A stretch of 12,625 nt of DNA, from assembly GCA_016928495.1 (NCBI GenBank), contig JAFGKQ010000328.1, positions 1-12,625 on the forward strand. Reading direction: 5' to 3'. This stretch comes from Candidatus Fermentibacterales bacterium. GTDB lineage: Bacteria; Fermentibacterota; Fermentibacteria; Fermentibacterales; JAFGKQ01. Made by a program: the position numbers and the translations under genes. The notes below the pieces were generated by a model. The model was not told the DNA's origin. It searched no databases and was given only the letters and a program-made list of their open reading frames with translations. Every line of letters starts with the position of its first letter. Position 1 is the first letter of the stretch. This document shows positions 6,659 through 12,625 of the stretch, piece after piece.

Positions 6659-9508
6659 CTAGAGCGATGCGGAGTAGACCCTGGGCAGGCACCTCTCTTC
6701 CTCCGGGCTCGACAACTCCTCGTAGAGGTCTTTGAGGGACACGGTTTCGTAGTCCTCGAGGATCCTCGCGAGCTTCCTGCGGGTAGGGGCTCCGGTGTTG
6801 TAGGTCTGACGGAACCTCTGGAAGAAGGTCATCGGTGCCCCCGGGGTGGTCCTGTCGATCTCCCAGGGGTGGCAGTAGGTGACGGGCACGGAGGGGCTCA
6901 TGGCGGTGGTGCGCTCCAGGAGCGCCCTGTAGAGCGGCTCCGGATAGAAGCGCAGGTAGACTCCCCCACCGACGGGTATCTTCATGCCCCAGAGCCGGCC
7001 GGAGGCGATCGGCAGCTCCAGGAGGCGGCCATGTGAGGTCTCGAGAACGAAGGGCGTGGTGGGGGCGTCCGGCACTCCGTACCGGCGGTGCCTGAACATC
7101 GGGTATATGCTGCTGTCATAGAGATAGCCGTGACTTATGATATCATCGATGGCCCACATCGTCTCGGTGACGACCGAGAAGGAAGGAGCGCGGAAGCCGA
7201 TGGGTCTGGGCAGGCCCAGCCTGTCCATGAGAGACTGCACTCGGTCCAGGTCGGCCGAGAAGTCCTCGCGCGATCTGCTCGTAAGTGCCTGGTGCGTGTA
7301 TCCCAGGCTTGCCGCCTCGTGCCCCTTCTCCAGTATCCTGCCCACAAGCGCGGGATGCCTTTCCACTATCCAGCCCAGGAAGAAGAAAGTCGCTCTGGCG
7401 TTGTGAGCTTCCAGCAGATCCAGGATGGTGGAGAGAGTATCGACTGCGTGCTGTGGCAGGCTGTCCCATGTCTCTTCGGGGTGCCACTTCCGGGCCGCCG
7501 ATGTCTGGAACCACTCCTCGACGTCGAAGCTCATCGCTACTCGGGTCTTGCCGGCCCTCCCAACGACCCTGCCCCCTCTGGAGGTGAAGGAAGAGATGTC
7601 ATGCCTGGATGGGAACCTGTTGCGGGTGGCCAGCTCATCCGAGTTGTCGCGGACACGGGGCTCTCTGCCCTGCCTCAGCCTCTCGAGCAGGTCGATCACC
7701 AGCTCCGCCCCGACCTCCTTGCACTCCCTCATCAACTCCTCCAGAGAGGTGTTGCGGATGGAGGCCCGGATCGGCTTCTGCATCACGATGCCTCCGGCGT
7801 CGAGCTTGCGGATCATCCTGTGGAGGGTTACCCCGGTCTCGCCCCTGCCGTTGTAGAGAGACCAGAAGGCCGGCATCATGCCGCGGTTCTTCGGCAGCAG
7901 GGAGGAGTGGAGGTTGAAGCAGCCCAGGCGTGGGATCGCCAGGGTGTCTCTCTTCAGGATCTGAGGACAGGCAAGGGAGATGAACAGATCCGGCTGGAGG
8001 GACTCGAGCTGGTCTCTTGCCACATCGTTGTTCACGTCGACCAGGGGCATGTACCTGGAACCCGTCAGGTACGCGACCTGGCGCAGGGAGCTGGGCCTTC
8101 CCGCAGTCATGGGGATCAGCCCCCTCAGCCTCAGCCACAGGAAGCGAACCAGCCTGAAGGGGAAGAGCGCGATCCCATACAGGTCGGCATACTTGCGCAG
8201 CATGAGCGGCAGCTTCTCCAGCGATCCGTGTCCCGGGAGCGGCACGATCGTGTACTCGCTGCCCGGGAGCCTGGTGATGATGGTCTGGACACAGCTCGGG
8301 ATGTTGAAGGGCTCCGAGTCGCACAGGAAGACCACGCGCAGGCCCGGTGCGATCAGGTCCCGGTACAGCTTCTCGACTGCTGCCGCCGAGCTTTCCAGGG
8401 AGTAGGGCTCGAGAGCGTCTTCATCGAAGCCTTCCACGAGCTTCCTCGCGAGGTGGGCGTCCTCCAGGATTCGCAGGGCGCAGCTCGCCAGCTCGCTGGA
8501 GTCCCTGGTGTCTACGATGAATCCGCCACGCTGCCCGGTCGACACGAAATCCGTGCATCCGCAGGCGGCCGTGGTGACTACCGGGACGCCTGCAGCAAGG
8601 GCCTCTGTGATGCACCTCGGGAAACCGAGCTTGCTGGAGGTCTGAAGCATGACGTCCAGAGCGGGGAGCAGCTCCGGGAGATCCTCCCCATAGGGTCTTA
8701 CGACGAGTCGGTCATCCAGACCCAGAGTAGCTACCCGACGCCTGGCCTGCCTGTCGATGCCTCCCGAGGCGAACAGCACCAGGAAGGTGTCCGGGAAGCG
8801 TTCCCGTATGGTTCTTGCGGTCCTGAGGAGGAGGTCCAGGCCGGACTTCCTGCGGAGATCGACTATCGAGCCGAGCACCGTCGGTGCATCGGGAGGGATG
8901 CCCAGCTTCTGCCTGGCCGGCCCCGGGTTGCCCCTCCACCTGAGGAACTCCCGGAGGTCTATTCCGCTTGGCACGACCGTGTAGTCACCCGGCTTCCCTA
9001 TGCCCTTGTAGACAGCCCAGCCCAGGTCGCGCTCCGAGTGGAGAATGGTGCGGTTGGAGAGCCTGAAGCCGAGCTTTTCCAGGGCTATCGATGCCTTGAG
9101 GGCGAGTGGCGTCCTGTGATCCCGGAAAAGCCAGCGATGCACCGTCTGGACCACGGTTGCGGACCGAGGGAGCTTCGCGGCCAGCCTTGCGATGATCATG
9201 GCGCGGGTGCCGTGAGCGTGTACGAGGTCGTATCTGCCCTCGTGGATCCTGATTCGAAGCTCCAGGAAGGCCATCAGGTCTCTTGTGAGGGACCCTCTGC
9301 TCATGAGGTACCGCGAACGGACGACCCTTATCCTGTGCCTGTCGAGGAATCTTGCGAGAGAGCCGTCCGAGGGGCAGTCTCGAGTGATCATGACCGTGAA
9401 CTGGAAGCCGCGGCCCGCGAGCAGAGTGGCCGGAAGCAGCGCGTCCATCACCGAACCGTCCAGCGAGGCTCCGGTGATGACGTGAAGGACCCTGATCGAG
9501 CTCCTCAT
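6659..9508 (-). CDS. Three-domain fusion: GT4 glycosyltransferase, formyltransferase, polysaccharide deacetylase
   Basis: This 949-residue protein carries three enzyme domains. Residues 1-385 are a GT-B, GT4-type glycosyltransferase (RVLHVITG, DLVHAHGTR, TVVPSGID, then GFPRCITEALAAGVPVV). Residues 388-614 are a folate-dependent formyltransferase with all three catalytic residues: Asn532 and His534 in NLHSSLLPKNRG, and Asp570 in IRKLDAGGIVM. Residues 655-935 are a NodB-type deacetylase of the DUF3473/exosortase-associated group (SFDVEEWF with Asp662, GFRAPSFS, IPVGGGVYLR, CHPWEID). Two usual key residues are changed: the first Glu of the GT4 EX7E motif is Leu294, and the first zinc His of the deacetylase HxxxH is Leu735. 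The start is the ATG at 9508, not the longer open frame to 10000, because homology begins there and the ATG overlaps the upstream stop by 4 bp. It probably modifies an amino sugar during cell-surface polysaccharide synthesis. Domain calls are firm; the substrate is unknown. Confidence 0.9.
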   Translation of the reverse strand: MRSSIRVLHVITGASLDGSVMDALLPATLLAGRGFQFTVMITRDCPSDGSLARFLDRHRIRVVRSRYLMSRGSLTRDLMAFLELRIRIHEGRYDLVHAHGTRAMIIARLAAKLPRSATVVQTVHRWLFRDHRTPLALKASIALEKLGFRLSNRTILHSERDLGWAVYKGIGKPGDYTVVPSGIDLREFLRWRGNPGPARQKLGIPPDAPTVLGSIVDLRRKSGLDLLLRTARTIRERFPDTFLVLFASGGIDRQARRRVATLGLDDRLVVRPYGEDLPELLPALDVMLQTSSKLGFPRCITEALAAGVPVVTTAACGCTDFVSTGQRGGFIVDTRDSSELASCALRILEDAHLARKLVEGFDEDALEPYSLESSAAAVEKLYRDLIAPGLRVVFLCDSEPFNIPSCVQTIITRLPGSEYTIVPLPGHGSLEKLPLMLRKYADLYGIALFPFRLVRFLWLRLRGLIPMTAGRPSSLRQVAYLTGSRYMPLVDVNNDVARDQLESLQPDLFISLACPQILKRDTLAIPRLGCFNLHSSLLPKNRGMMPAFWSLYNGRGETGVTLHRMIRKLDAGGIVMQKPIRASIRNTSLEELMRECKEVGAELVIDLLERLRQGREPRVRDNSDELATRNRFPSRHDISSFTSRGGRVVGRAGKTRVAMSFDVEEWFQTSAARKWHPEETWDSLPQHAVDTLSTILDLLEAHNARATFFFLGWIVERHPALVGRILEKGHEAASLGYTHQALTSRSREDFSADLDRVQSLMDRLGLPRPIGFRAPSFSVVTETMWAIDDIISHGYLYDSSIYPMFRHRRYGVPDAPTTPFVLETSHGRLLELPIASGRLWGMKIPVGGGVYLRFYPEPLYRALLERTTAMSPSVPVTYCHPWEIDRTTPGAPMTFFQRFRQTYNTGAPTRRKLARILEDYETVSLKDLYEELSSPEEERCLPRVYSASL

Positions 9509-10023
9509 CCGGCCTTGGTCTTGCCGCATGCGGTCCTGCACCAGAGCGCTGCCAGATAAAAGACCAGCAGCACGATGGTCAGCGCGGAGTAGAAGATCGG
9601 GCTCAGGAAGAGGGCGCCCAGGACCAGGAAGAGCAACAGCGGAAGGGCTATGACTCTCATGTGCCTGCCCACCGACCAGCTTGCGGCTCTCTCCTTGTCC
9701 GCCCTTCGGATGCTGCCGAAGAGGTCCTCGGAGAAGCTGAAGAGGATGACCGATCCGGCAACCATGACGAGATGGAGCACCATTCCCCCGGGAAGCCGGC
9801 AGGGGTCGAAGAAGCCCAATGCCACCGAGGTCAGGGGAAGTGCCAGCAGCCCCAGCAGCAGGAACAGGAAGCCGAGGACTATGAGATGATCGACCGTATA
9901 CGCGGGGAACCGCTGGCGGAACCGGCCGACGATCCTGCCCAGCAGGATCCTCGAGAGCCTGAAGAGGCCCATGAGGACAAGTATGACCAGTGCTACCCAA
10001 CCGTAGTCCGCCAGGCGACTCAT
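9505..10023 (-). CDS. Membrane protein of unknown function, about five membrane segments
   Basis: This 172-residue hydrophobic protein has segments at about 8-28 (WVALVILVLMGLF), 46-74 (LIVLGFLFLLLGLLALPL), 82-105 (VLHLVMVAGSVILFSF) and two close together in 125-165 (VIALPLLLFLVLGALFLSPIF, ALTIVLLVFYLAALW). The loops are short and basic, and the C-terminus ends CGKTKAG. I recognise no family. The ATG at 10023 has AAGGA 7 nt upstream; the open frame continues further upstream without coding character. Its stop overlaps the start of the glycosyltransferase fusion by 4 bp, so the two are coupled. It could anchor or serve that enzyme at the membrane. A 92-bp gap separates it from the upstream membrane gene. 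Confidence 0.78.
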   Translation of the reverse strand: MSRLADYGWVALVILVLMGLFRLSRILLGRIVGRFRQRFPAYTVDHLIVLGFLFLLLGLLALPLTSVALGFFDPCRLPGGMVLHLVMVAGSVILFSFSEDLFGSIRRADKERAASWSVGRHMRVIALPLLLFLVLGALFLSPIFYSALTIVLLVFYLAALWCRTACGKTKAG

Positions 10024-10115
10024 GGGACGTCCTTCCGATGCTGAGGGGAGGTTGCGGGAAGCCCTCTGCTCAGCGCTAACATTAACCTGGCCCGTCCCCG
10101 AGGCAAGAAATCGCC

Positions 10116-10667
10116 TCAGCCCTTCTTCCGGAGCTGCCTGGCCGCTCCGGCTGCTGCGAGCAGCAGGCTCGCTCCGAGCAGCGCCAGGTCCGGTGGCCGG
10201 AAGTCCAGGAGCGAGAGAAGGCCCATGGCTCCCCGGGCTGCAAGCAGGGCACCGGCGAGAGACGTGAGGACCGCGATCAGGACATCGGAGCAGAGGAACA
10301 GGAGCAGTCCGCAAAAGAAAGCCCCGGCCACGTGGAGCAGCAGGCTCGAAGCAGGGAACCAGCCTCCGACCAGGAACCACCCCACTACGGAGCCAGCCAT
10401 GAAGAGGCAGCTGCGGAACAGGAAGCCCGAGACCAGAGCGACGAGAGCTCCGATCCCGAGCGACCCCCACCGGACCAGTGCCGGCCCCGCCTGAAGACCG
10501 ATCAGCAGCGTCTCCGAAAGCCTCCATGCCACCAGGAACCCCAGCAGGGCGAGCACGAAGCCGAAGAGGGGCCTTCCATGGAAGCAGATCACGAGGCCGA
10601 TGGCGACGAGAGCCACCAGGGGGATCGGCCCCGAGCCTGCCAGAACCTCATCGGGAAGCGAGCTCAT
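10116..10667 (-). CDS. Polytopic membrane protein, possibly TM7S3/TM198-like (DUF4203)
   Basis: This 183-residue protein is almost entirely membrane-spanning, with about seven to eight short segments. It opens with IGLVICFHGRPLFGFVLALLGFLVAW, which resembles the GxxxCFxGxxLFxxxLxxxGF pattern I associate with the DUF4203/TMEM198 group. Glycine-rich repeats follow (GALVALVSGFLF, AGSVVGWFLVGGWF), and it ends in a basic tail, RQLRKKG. The ATG at 10667 has GGAGG (10674-10678) 6 nt upstream and overlaps the HAD stop by 4 bp (ATGA). The longer upstream open frame is out-of-frame read-through of the HAD gene. The family call is tentative; no substrate or partner can be named. Confidence 0.78.
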   Translation of the reverse strand: MSSLPDEVLAGSGPIPLVALVAIGLVICFHGRPLFGFVLALLGFLVAWRLSETLLIGLQAGPALVRWGSLGIGALVALVSGFLFRSCLFMAGSVVGWFLVGGWFPASSLLLHVAGAFFCGLLLFLCSDVLIAVLTSLAGALLAARGAMGLLSLLDFRPPDLALLGASLLLAAAGAARQLRKKG

Positions 10668-11350
10668 CGACTGCCTCCGGCCAGGGTCTCGGCCCTGCGC
10701 AGGCTCTCGAGAATTCCCGCCGGACCCTCGACGACGTAGTCGGCCCTCAGCCCCAGGTCCCTGTTGAGCTCCCCGAGGACGAGCGTTGCGCCGACGCCCG
10801 CTCCCGCAGCCGCGATCAGACCCTTCTCGGCATCCTCGAAGACCATCGCGGCCAGCGGATCGCAGTCCATGTGCTCCAGAGCCTTCAGAAAGATGTCCGG
10901 AGCCGGCTTCTGCCGCAGCCCGTCGCCTCCGATTATGGGGGGAACCGGGGCTCCCGCGCTCTCGAGCACGGCACGGACGAGCCCGGCCGGTGTGTTGGAG
11001 GCGATGACGACCCTCCATCTGGCGGAGCATTGCAGGTACGAGAGCAGGGCCGCTGCCTCCGGAAAGAGAGGAACCGCGCCGGAGCGGCAGTATTCCTCGA
11101 AGATGGACCTCTTCTCCCTGACGACCCTGTCCGGGTCCACCCCGCGCAGGTTGCCCCTGGCGATCTCGCCGGCGATCCCCTCTCCGCGGGATGTCCAGTA
11201 GAGCCAGTATTCGGCCTGCGGTATCTCGTAGCCCCAACGGGCCAGGACGGAGTTGTAGGCACGTCTGTGAAGAGGCTCGCTATCCGCGAGCACCCCGTCG
11301 AAATCGAATATGAGGAGACCGGTACGTGCCAGAGCCTCCGGAAGATCCAT
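10664..11350 (-). CDS. HAD-superfamily phosphatase (subfamily IA, phosphoglycolate phosphatase / beta-phosphoglucomutase-like)
   Basis: This 228-residue cytoplasmic hydrolase has all four HAD motifs. Motif I is FDFDGVLADSEPLH, with nucleophile Asp16 and acid/base Asp18. Motif II is VVIASNTP (Ser118), motif III LRQKPAPDIF (Lys148), and motif IV VFEDAEKG (Glu172/Asp173). A helical cap (about residues 27-95) lies between motifs I and II, as in subfamily IA. DGVLADSEPLH is typical of beta-phosphoglucomutase-like and sugar-phosphate phosphatases. The ATG at 11350 has GGAG 8 nt upstream. It heads the four-gene operon that ends in the glycosyltransferase fusion, so a sugar-phosphate substrate is plausible, but HAD substrate cannot be read from sequence. 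Confidence 0.92.
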   Translation of the reverse strand: MDLPEALARTGLLIFDFDGVLADSEPLHRRAYNSVLARWGYEIPQAEYWLYWTSRGEGIAGEIARGNLRGVDPDRVVREKRSIFEEYCRSGAVPLFPEAAALLSYLQCSARWRVVIASNTPAGLVRAVLESAGAPVPPIIGGDGLRQKPAPDIFLKALEHMDCDPLAAMVFEDAEKGLIAAAGAGVGATLVLGELNRDLGLRADYVVEGPAGILESLRRAETLAGGSR

Positions 11351-11432
11351 CCTGCCTGCTCCCGTCTTCCCGCCCGCCCGCGGAGCACTAATCTAGCCTT
11401 CATCGGCGTCTGCAGGAAGCGGTGTGCCTGTC

Positions 11433-11461
11433 TGGCGAAGCGGTTCCGAGAGGACAATAAT
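11433..11461 (+). promoter_or_regulatory. Candidate promoter of the ptb-buk operon
   Basis: AATAAT (11456-11461, 5 of 6 matches to TATAAT) is in the most AT-rich patch of the divergent region. A weak -35 box TGGCGA (11433-11438, 3 of 6) lies 17 bp upstream. Transcription would start near 11468, giving a leader of about 197 nt before ptb. The -35 match is poor, so this is tentative. Confidence 0.35.
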
Positions 11462-11590
11462 AGGATGCCGTGCGAGTGGCCGGTCCATCCCGCGCGCTGT
11501 CGCGTGGCTCTGATCGGGTTCCCTCGCCGGTTCGCCCGTTCGTCGATTGCCGATTCCACGGTCCCGCCACGAGGAGGTGCGTCTGCAGGT

Positions 11591-11658
11591 CGGTAATTCG
11601 CCGCAGAAGGCTTACCGGTGCGCCACTGACGGCGGAAGAGCTCCAAGCATGTGGAGGT
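11591..11658 (+). promoter_or_regulatory. Structured leader of ptb with Shine-Dalgarno-covering hairpin
   Basis: The 314-bp stretch between the HAD and ptb starts (11351-11664) holds no convincing gene. Its last 75 bases contain three successive hairpins. The first pairs CGGTAA (11591-11596) with TTACCG (11612-11617) and has an inner GCC/GGC stem. A short CGCC/GGCG stem follows. The third pairs CTCCA (11641-11645) with TGGAG (11652-11656) around a 6-nt loop. This last stem covers most of the ptb ribosome binding site GGAGGT (11653-11658). The structure could limit ptb translation until opened by coupling, a ligand or a protein. No known riboswitch class was recognised. Confidence 0.4.
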
Positions 11659-11664
11659 AGGACG

Positions 11665-12555
11665 TTGAGGAACTTCGCCGAGATCAGGGACAGGGCCAGG
11701 GAGAGCAGTCGAAGCAGGGTCTCCATACCGATGGGCCATGACGCCGCCTCGGTGGAGGCGCTGGTCGCAGCCGCGGAGGAGGGGATCGCCGGGGCGGTCA
11801 TAGTCGGCCCCCGGGCAGGACTCGAGCAGACCCTCTCCGAGACTGGTCTGAAGCTGCCGCCCGGCATAGAGATCGTGGACCAGGAGGATGCCGAGAAGGC
11901 TGCCATGGAGGCCGTCCGGCTCGTCAGCAGCGGCGAGGCCAGCATCCTCATGAAGGGCCTCATCAAGACGTCGGTCTTCCAGAAGGCCATCCTGGACAGG
12001 GAGACGGGGCTGCGGTCCGGGAGGATACTCAGCCATGTGGCCGTTCTGGAGTCCCCCGTCCAGGAGAGGCTGGTCGCGATCACGGATGGGGGCATGAACA
12101 TCAGGCCCGATCGCGACGAGATCATCCAGATCATCCAGAATGCCGCGGGAGTTGTCTCGAGGCTGGAGATCGGAGAGCCCCTCGTGGCCCTCCTGGCCGC
12201 CATAGAGGTACCCAACGAGAAGATGCCCGAGACCCTGATGTTCGAGGAGATCGCGCGCTCCGGCATGGTCGAGGGAATAAGGGTCGCCGGGCCGCTGGCG
12301 GTCGATGGCGCCATGGTCCCGGAGGCTGCCAGGGTCAAGGGCATAACCGGACCCGTGGCGGGCAACGCCAACGTGCTGGTGGCGCCGGACATAAGCTCCG
12401 GGAACATCTTCGCCAAGGGGCTCATGTACATGGCGGGTGTCGAAGTGGGAGGGCTCATCGCGGGCGCATCGGCTCCCGTGGTCATGCTCTCGAGATCGGA
12501 CACGGCAGCAACGAAGCTGAACTCACTCGCACTCGGTGTAGTGGTGGGGGGTTAG
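11665..12555 (+). CDS. ptb: Phosphate butyryltransferase (phosphate acyltransferase family)
   Basis: This 296-residue enzyme converts butyryl-CoA or a branched acyl-CoA plus phosphate to acyl-phosphate and CoA. It belongs to the Pta/Ptb family. Recognisable segments are VSIPMGHDAASVEAL near the start, ILMKGLIKTSVFQKAIL, LSHVAVLESP, AITDGGMNI, EVPNEKMPET and GITGPVAGNANVLV. The C-terminus FAKGLMYMAGVEVGGLIAG is typical of Ptb. I chose TTG at 11665 because GGAGGT lies 6 nt upstream and the resulting length matches the family; the open frame continues to an ATG at 11470, but those 65 codons show no homology. A butyrate kinase gene follows 2 bp downstream. Together they make ATP from acyl-CoA produced in fermentation or branched-chain 2-oxoacid oxidation. 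Preference for butyryl over acetyl is inferred from the ptb-buk pairing. Confidence 0.92.
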   Translation: MRNFAEIRDRARESSRSRVSIPMGHDAASVEALVAAAEEGIAGAVIVGPRAGLEQTLSETGLKLPPGIEIVDQEDAEKAAMEAVRLVSSGEASILMKGLIKTSVFQKAILDRETGLRSGRILSHVAVLESPVQERLVAITDGGMNIRPDRDEIIQIIQNAAGVVSRLEIGEPLVALLAAIEVPNEKMPETLMFEEIARSGMVEGIRVAGPLAVDGAMVPEAARVKGITGPVAGNANVLVAPDISSGNIFAKGLMYMAGVEVGGLIAGASAPVVMLSRSDTAATKLNSLALGVVVGG

Positions 12556-12557
12556 GC

Positions 12558-12625
12558 ATGTCCGAGCCAAGGCTGATCCTTGCGATAAACCCCGGAGGCA
12601 CCTCCACGAAGTTCGGTCTGTACAG
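12558..12625 (+). CDS. buk: Butyrate kinase, N-terminal fragment (runs off window)
   Basis: Only the first 22 codons are in the window, starting at the ATG at 12558, two bases after the ptb stop. The visible peptide contains LILAINPGGTSTKFGLY, the phosphate-1 motif of the ASKHA kinase fold as found in butyrate and branched-chain fatty acid kinases. The product transfers phosphate from acyl-phosphate to ADP, completing the ATP-yielding step begun by Ptb. The acetate kinase counterpart usually reads N-x-G-S-S-S-x-K, whereas NPGGTSTK is the Buk form, which supports this call despite the short fragment. Confidence 0.88.
   Translation, partial: MSEPRLILAINPGGTSTKFGLY

Noticed and set aside
7088-9559. 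An 823-codon open frame on the plus strand, antisense to the glycosyltransferase fusion.
   Set aside because: It mirrors a real gene in high-GC DNA, its product has no recognisable domain, and it has no ribosome binding site of note. The opposite strand has three clear enzyme domains.
9509-10000. N-terminal extension of the three-domain fusion in the same frame.
   Set aside because: The extension is rich in Pro, Gly and Arg, overlaps the membrane-protein gene in another frame, and GT4 homology begins exactly at the ATG at 9508.
10116-10140. GAGGC/GCCTC inverted repeat just after the DUF4203-like gene as a terminator.
   Set aside because: The stem is only 5 bp with no U tract, and the following gene lies in the same direction 92 bp away.
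11390-11418. Possible minus-strand promoter for the HAD gene (TTCCTG, 17 bp, TAGATT).
   Set aside because: The -35 box matches only 2 of 6 consensus positions, so it cannot be told from background. The real promoter is probably somewhere in 11351-11450.
11560-11640. Short segments resembling parts of a cobalamin riboswitch (GGTCCCGCCAC at about 11561-11571 and CGCCACTG near 11621).
   Set aside because: The order and surrounding conserved boxes of the B12 element are missing, and ptb-buk is not a usual target. The match is only to short GC-rich words.
11470-11664. In-frame 65-codon extension of ptb back to an ATG.
   Set aside because: The extension is Arg/Pro-rich with no homology to Ptb. 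The TTG at 11665 has an ideal SD and gives the normal family length.

Overview
The window is high-GC bacterial DNA (about 60-65% G+C by eye), densely packed with genes. Stops overlap starts by 4 bp, several genes start with TTG or GTG, and AGG is a common arginine codon. The gene set (AmmeMemoRadiSam genes, a clostridial-type 2[4Fe-4S] ferredoxin, a ptb-buk acyl-phosphate operon, ParB) suggests an anaerobic fermentative bacterium, probably an uncultured lineage such as the FCB-type candidate phyla (Fermentibacterota-like). That placement is a guess from gene content; no rRNA or taxonomic marker is present.

Left part (1-6115). The window opens inside parB, followed by a small coiled-coil protein gene (442-693). 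Facing them on the minus strand is a tightly packed six-gene operon running from 6115 down to 661. In order of transcription it holds a 90-aa relative of the small protein next to parB, an 89-aa exported unknown, the radical SAM enzyme AmrS, a 62-aa Tat-signal mini-protein, a lipoprotein that fuses MEMO (AmrB) to AMMECR1 (AmrA), and a large membrane protein with an embedded, degenerate spermidine-synthase-like domain. The AmmeMemoRadiSam trio has no firmly established reaction. Here four of its six genes carry export signals or membrane segments, which is the most interesting feature of the window.

Middle (6116-6658). A divergent intergenic region carries two good sigma-70-type promoters back to back, one for the operon and one for a 55-aa ferredoxin gene. 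A strong hairpin terminator follows the ferredoxin.

Right part (6659-11350), minus strand. A second operon runs from 11350: a HAD-family phosphatase, two small polytopic membrane proteins, and a 949-aa three-domain protein fusing a GT4 glycosyltransferase, a formyltransferase and a polysaccharide deacetylase. This looks like an envelope or exopolysaccharide amino-sugar enzyme. Its domain set recalls the formylate/transfer/deformylate logic of the Arn lipid A pathway, in one chain.

Far right (11351-12625), plus strand. A 314-bp divergent region contains a structured leader, including a hairpin that would cover the Shine-Dalgarno sequence of ptb. It is followed by ptb (phosphate butyryltransferase) and the first 22 codons of buk (butyrate kinase), which together turn acyl-CoA into acid plus ATP. 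No tRNA, rRNA, CRISPR array or insertion sequence was recognised.
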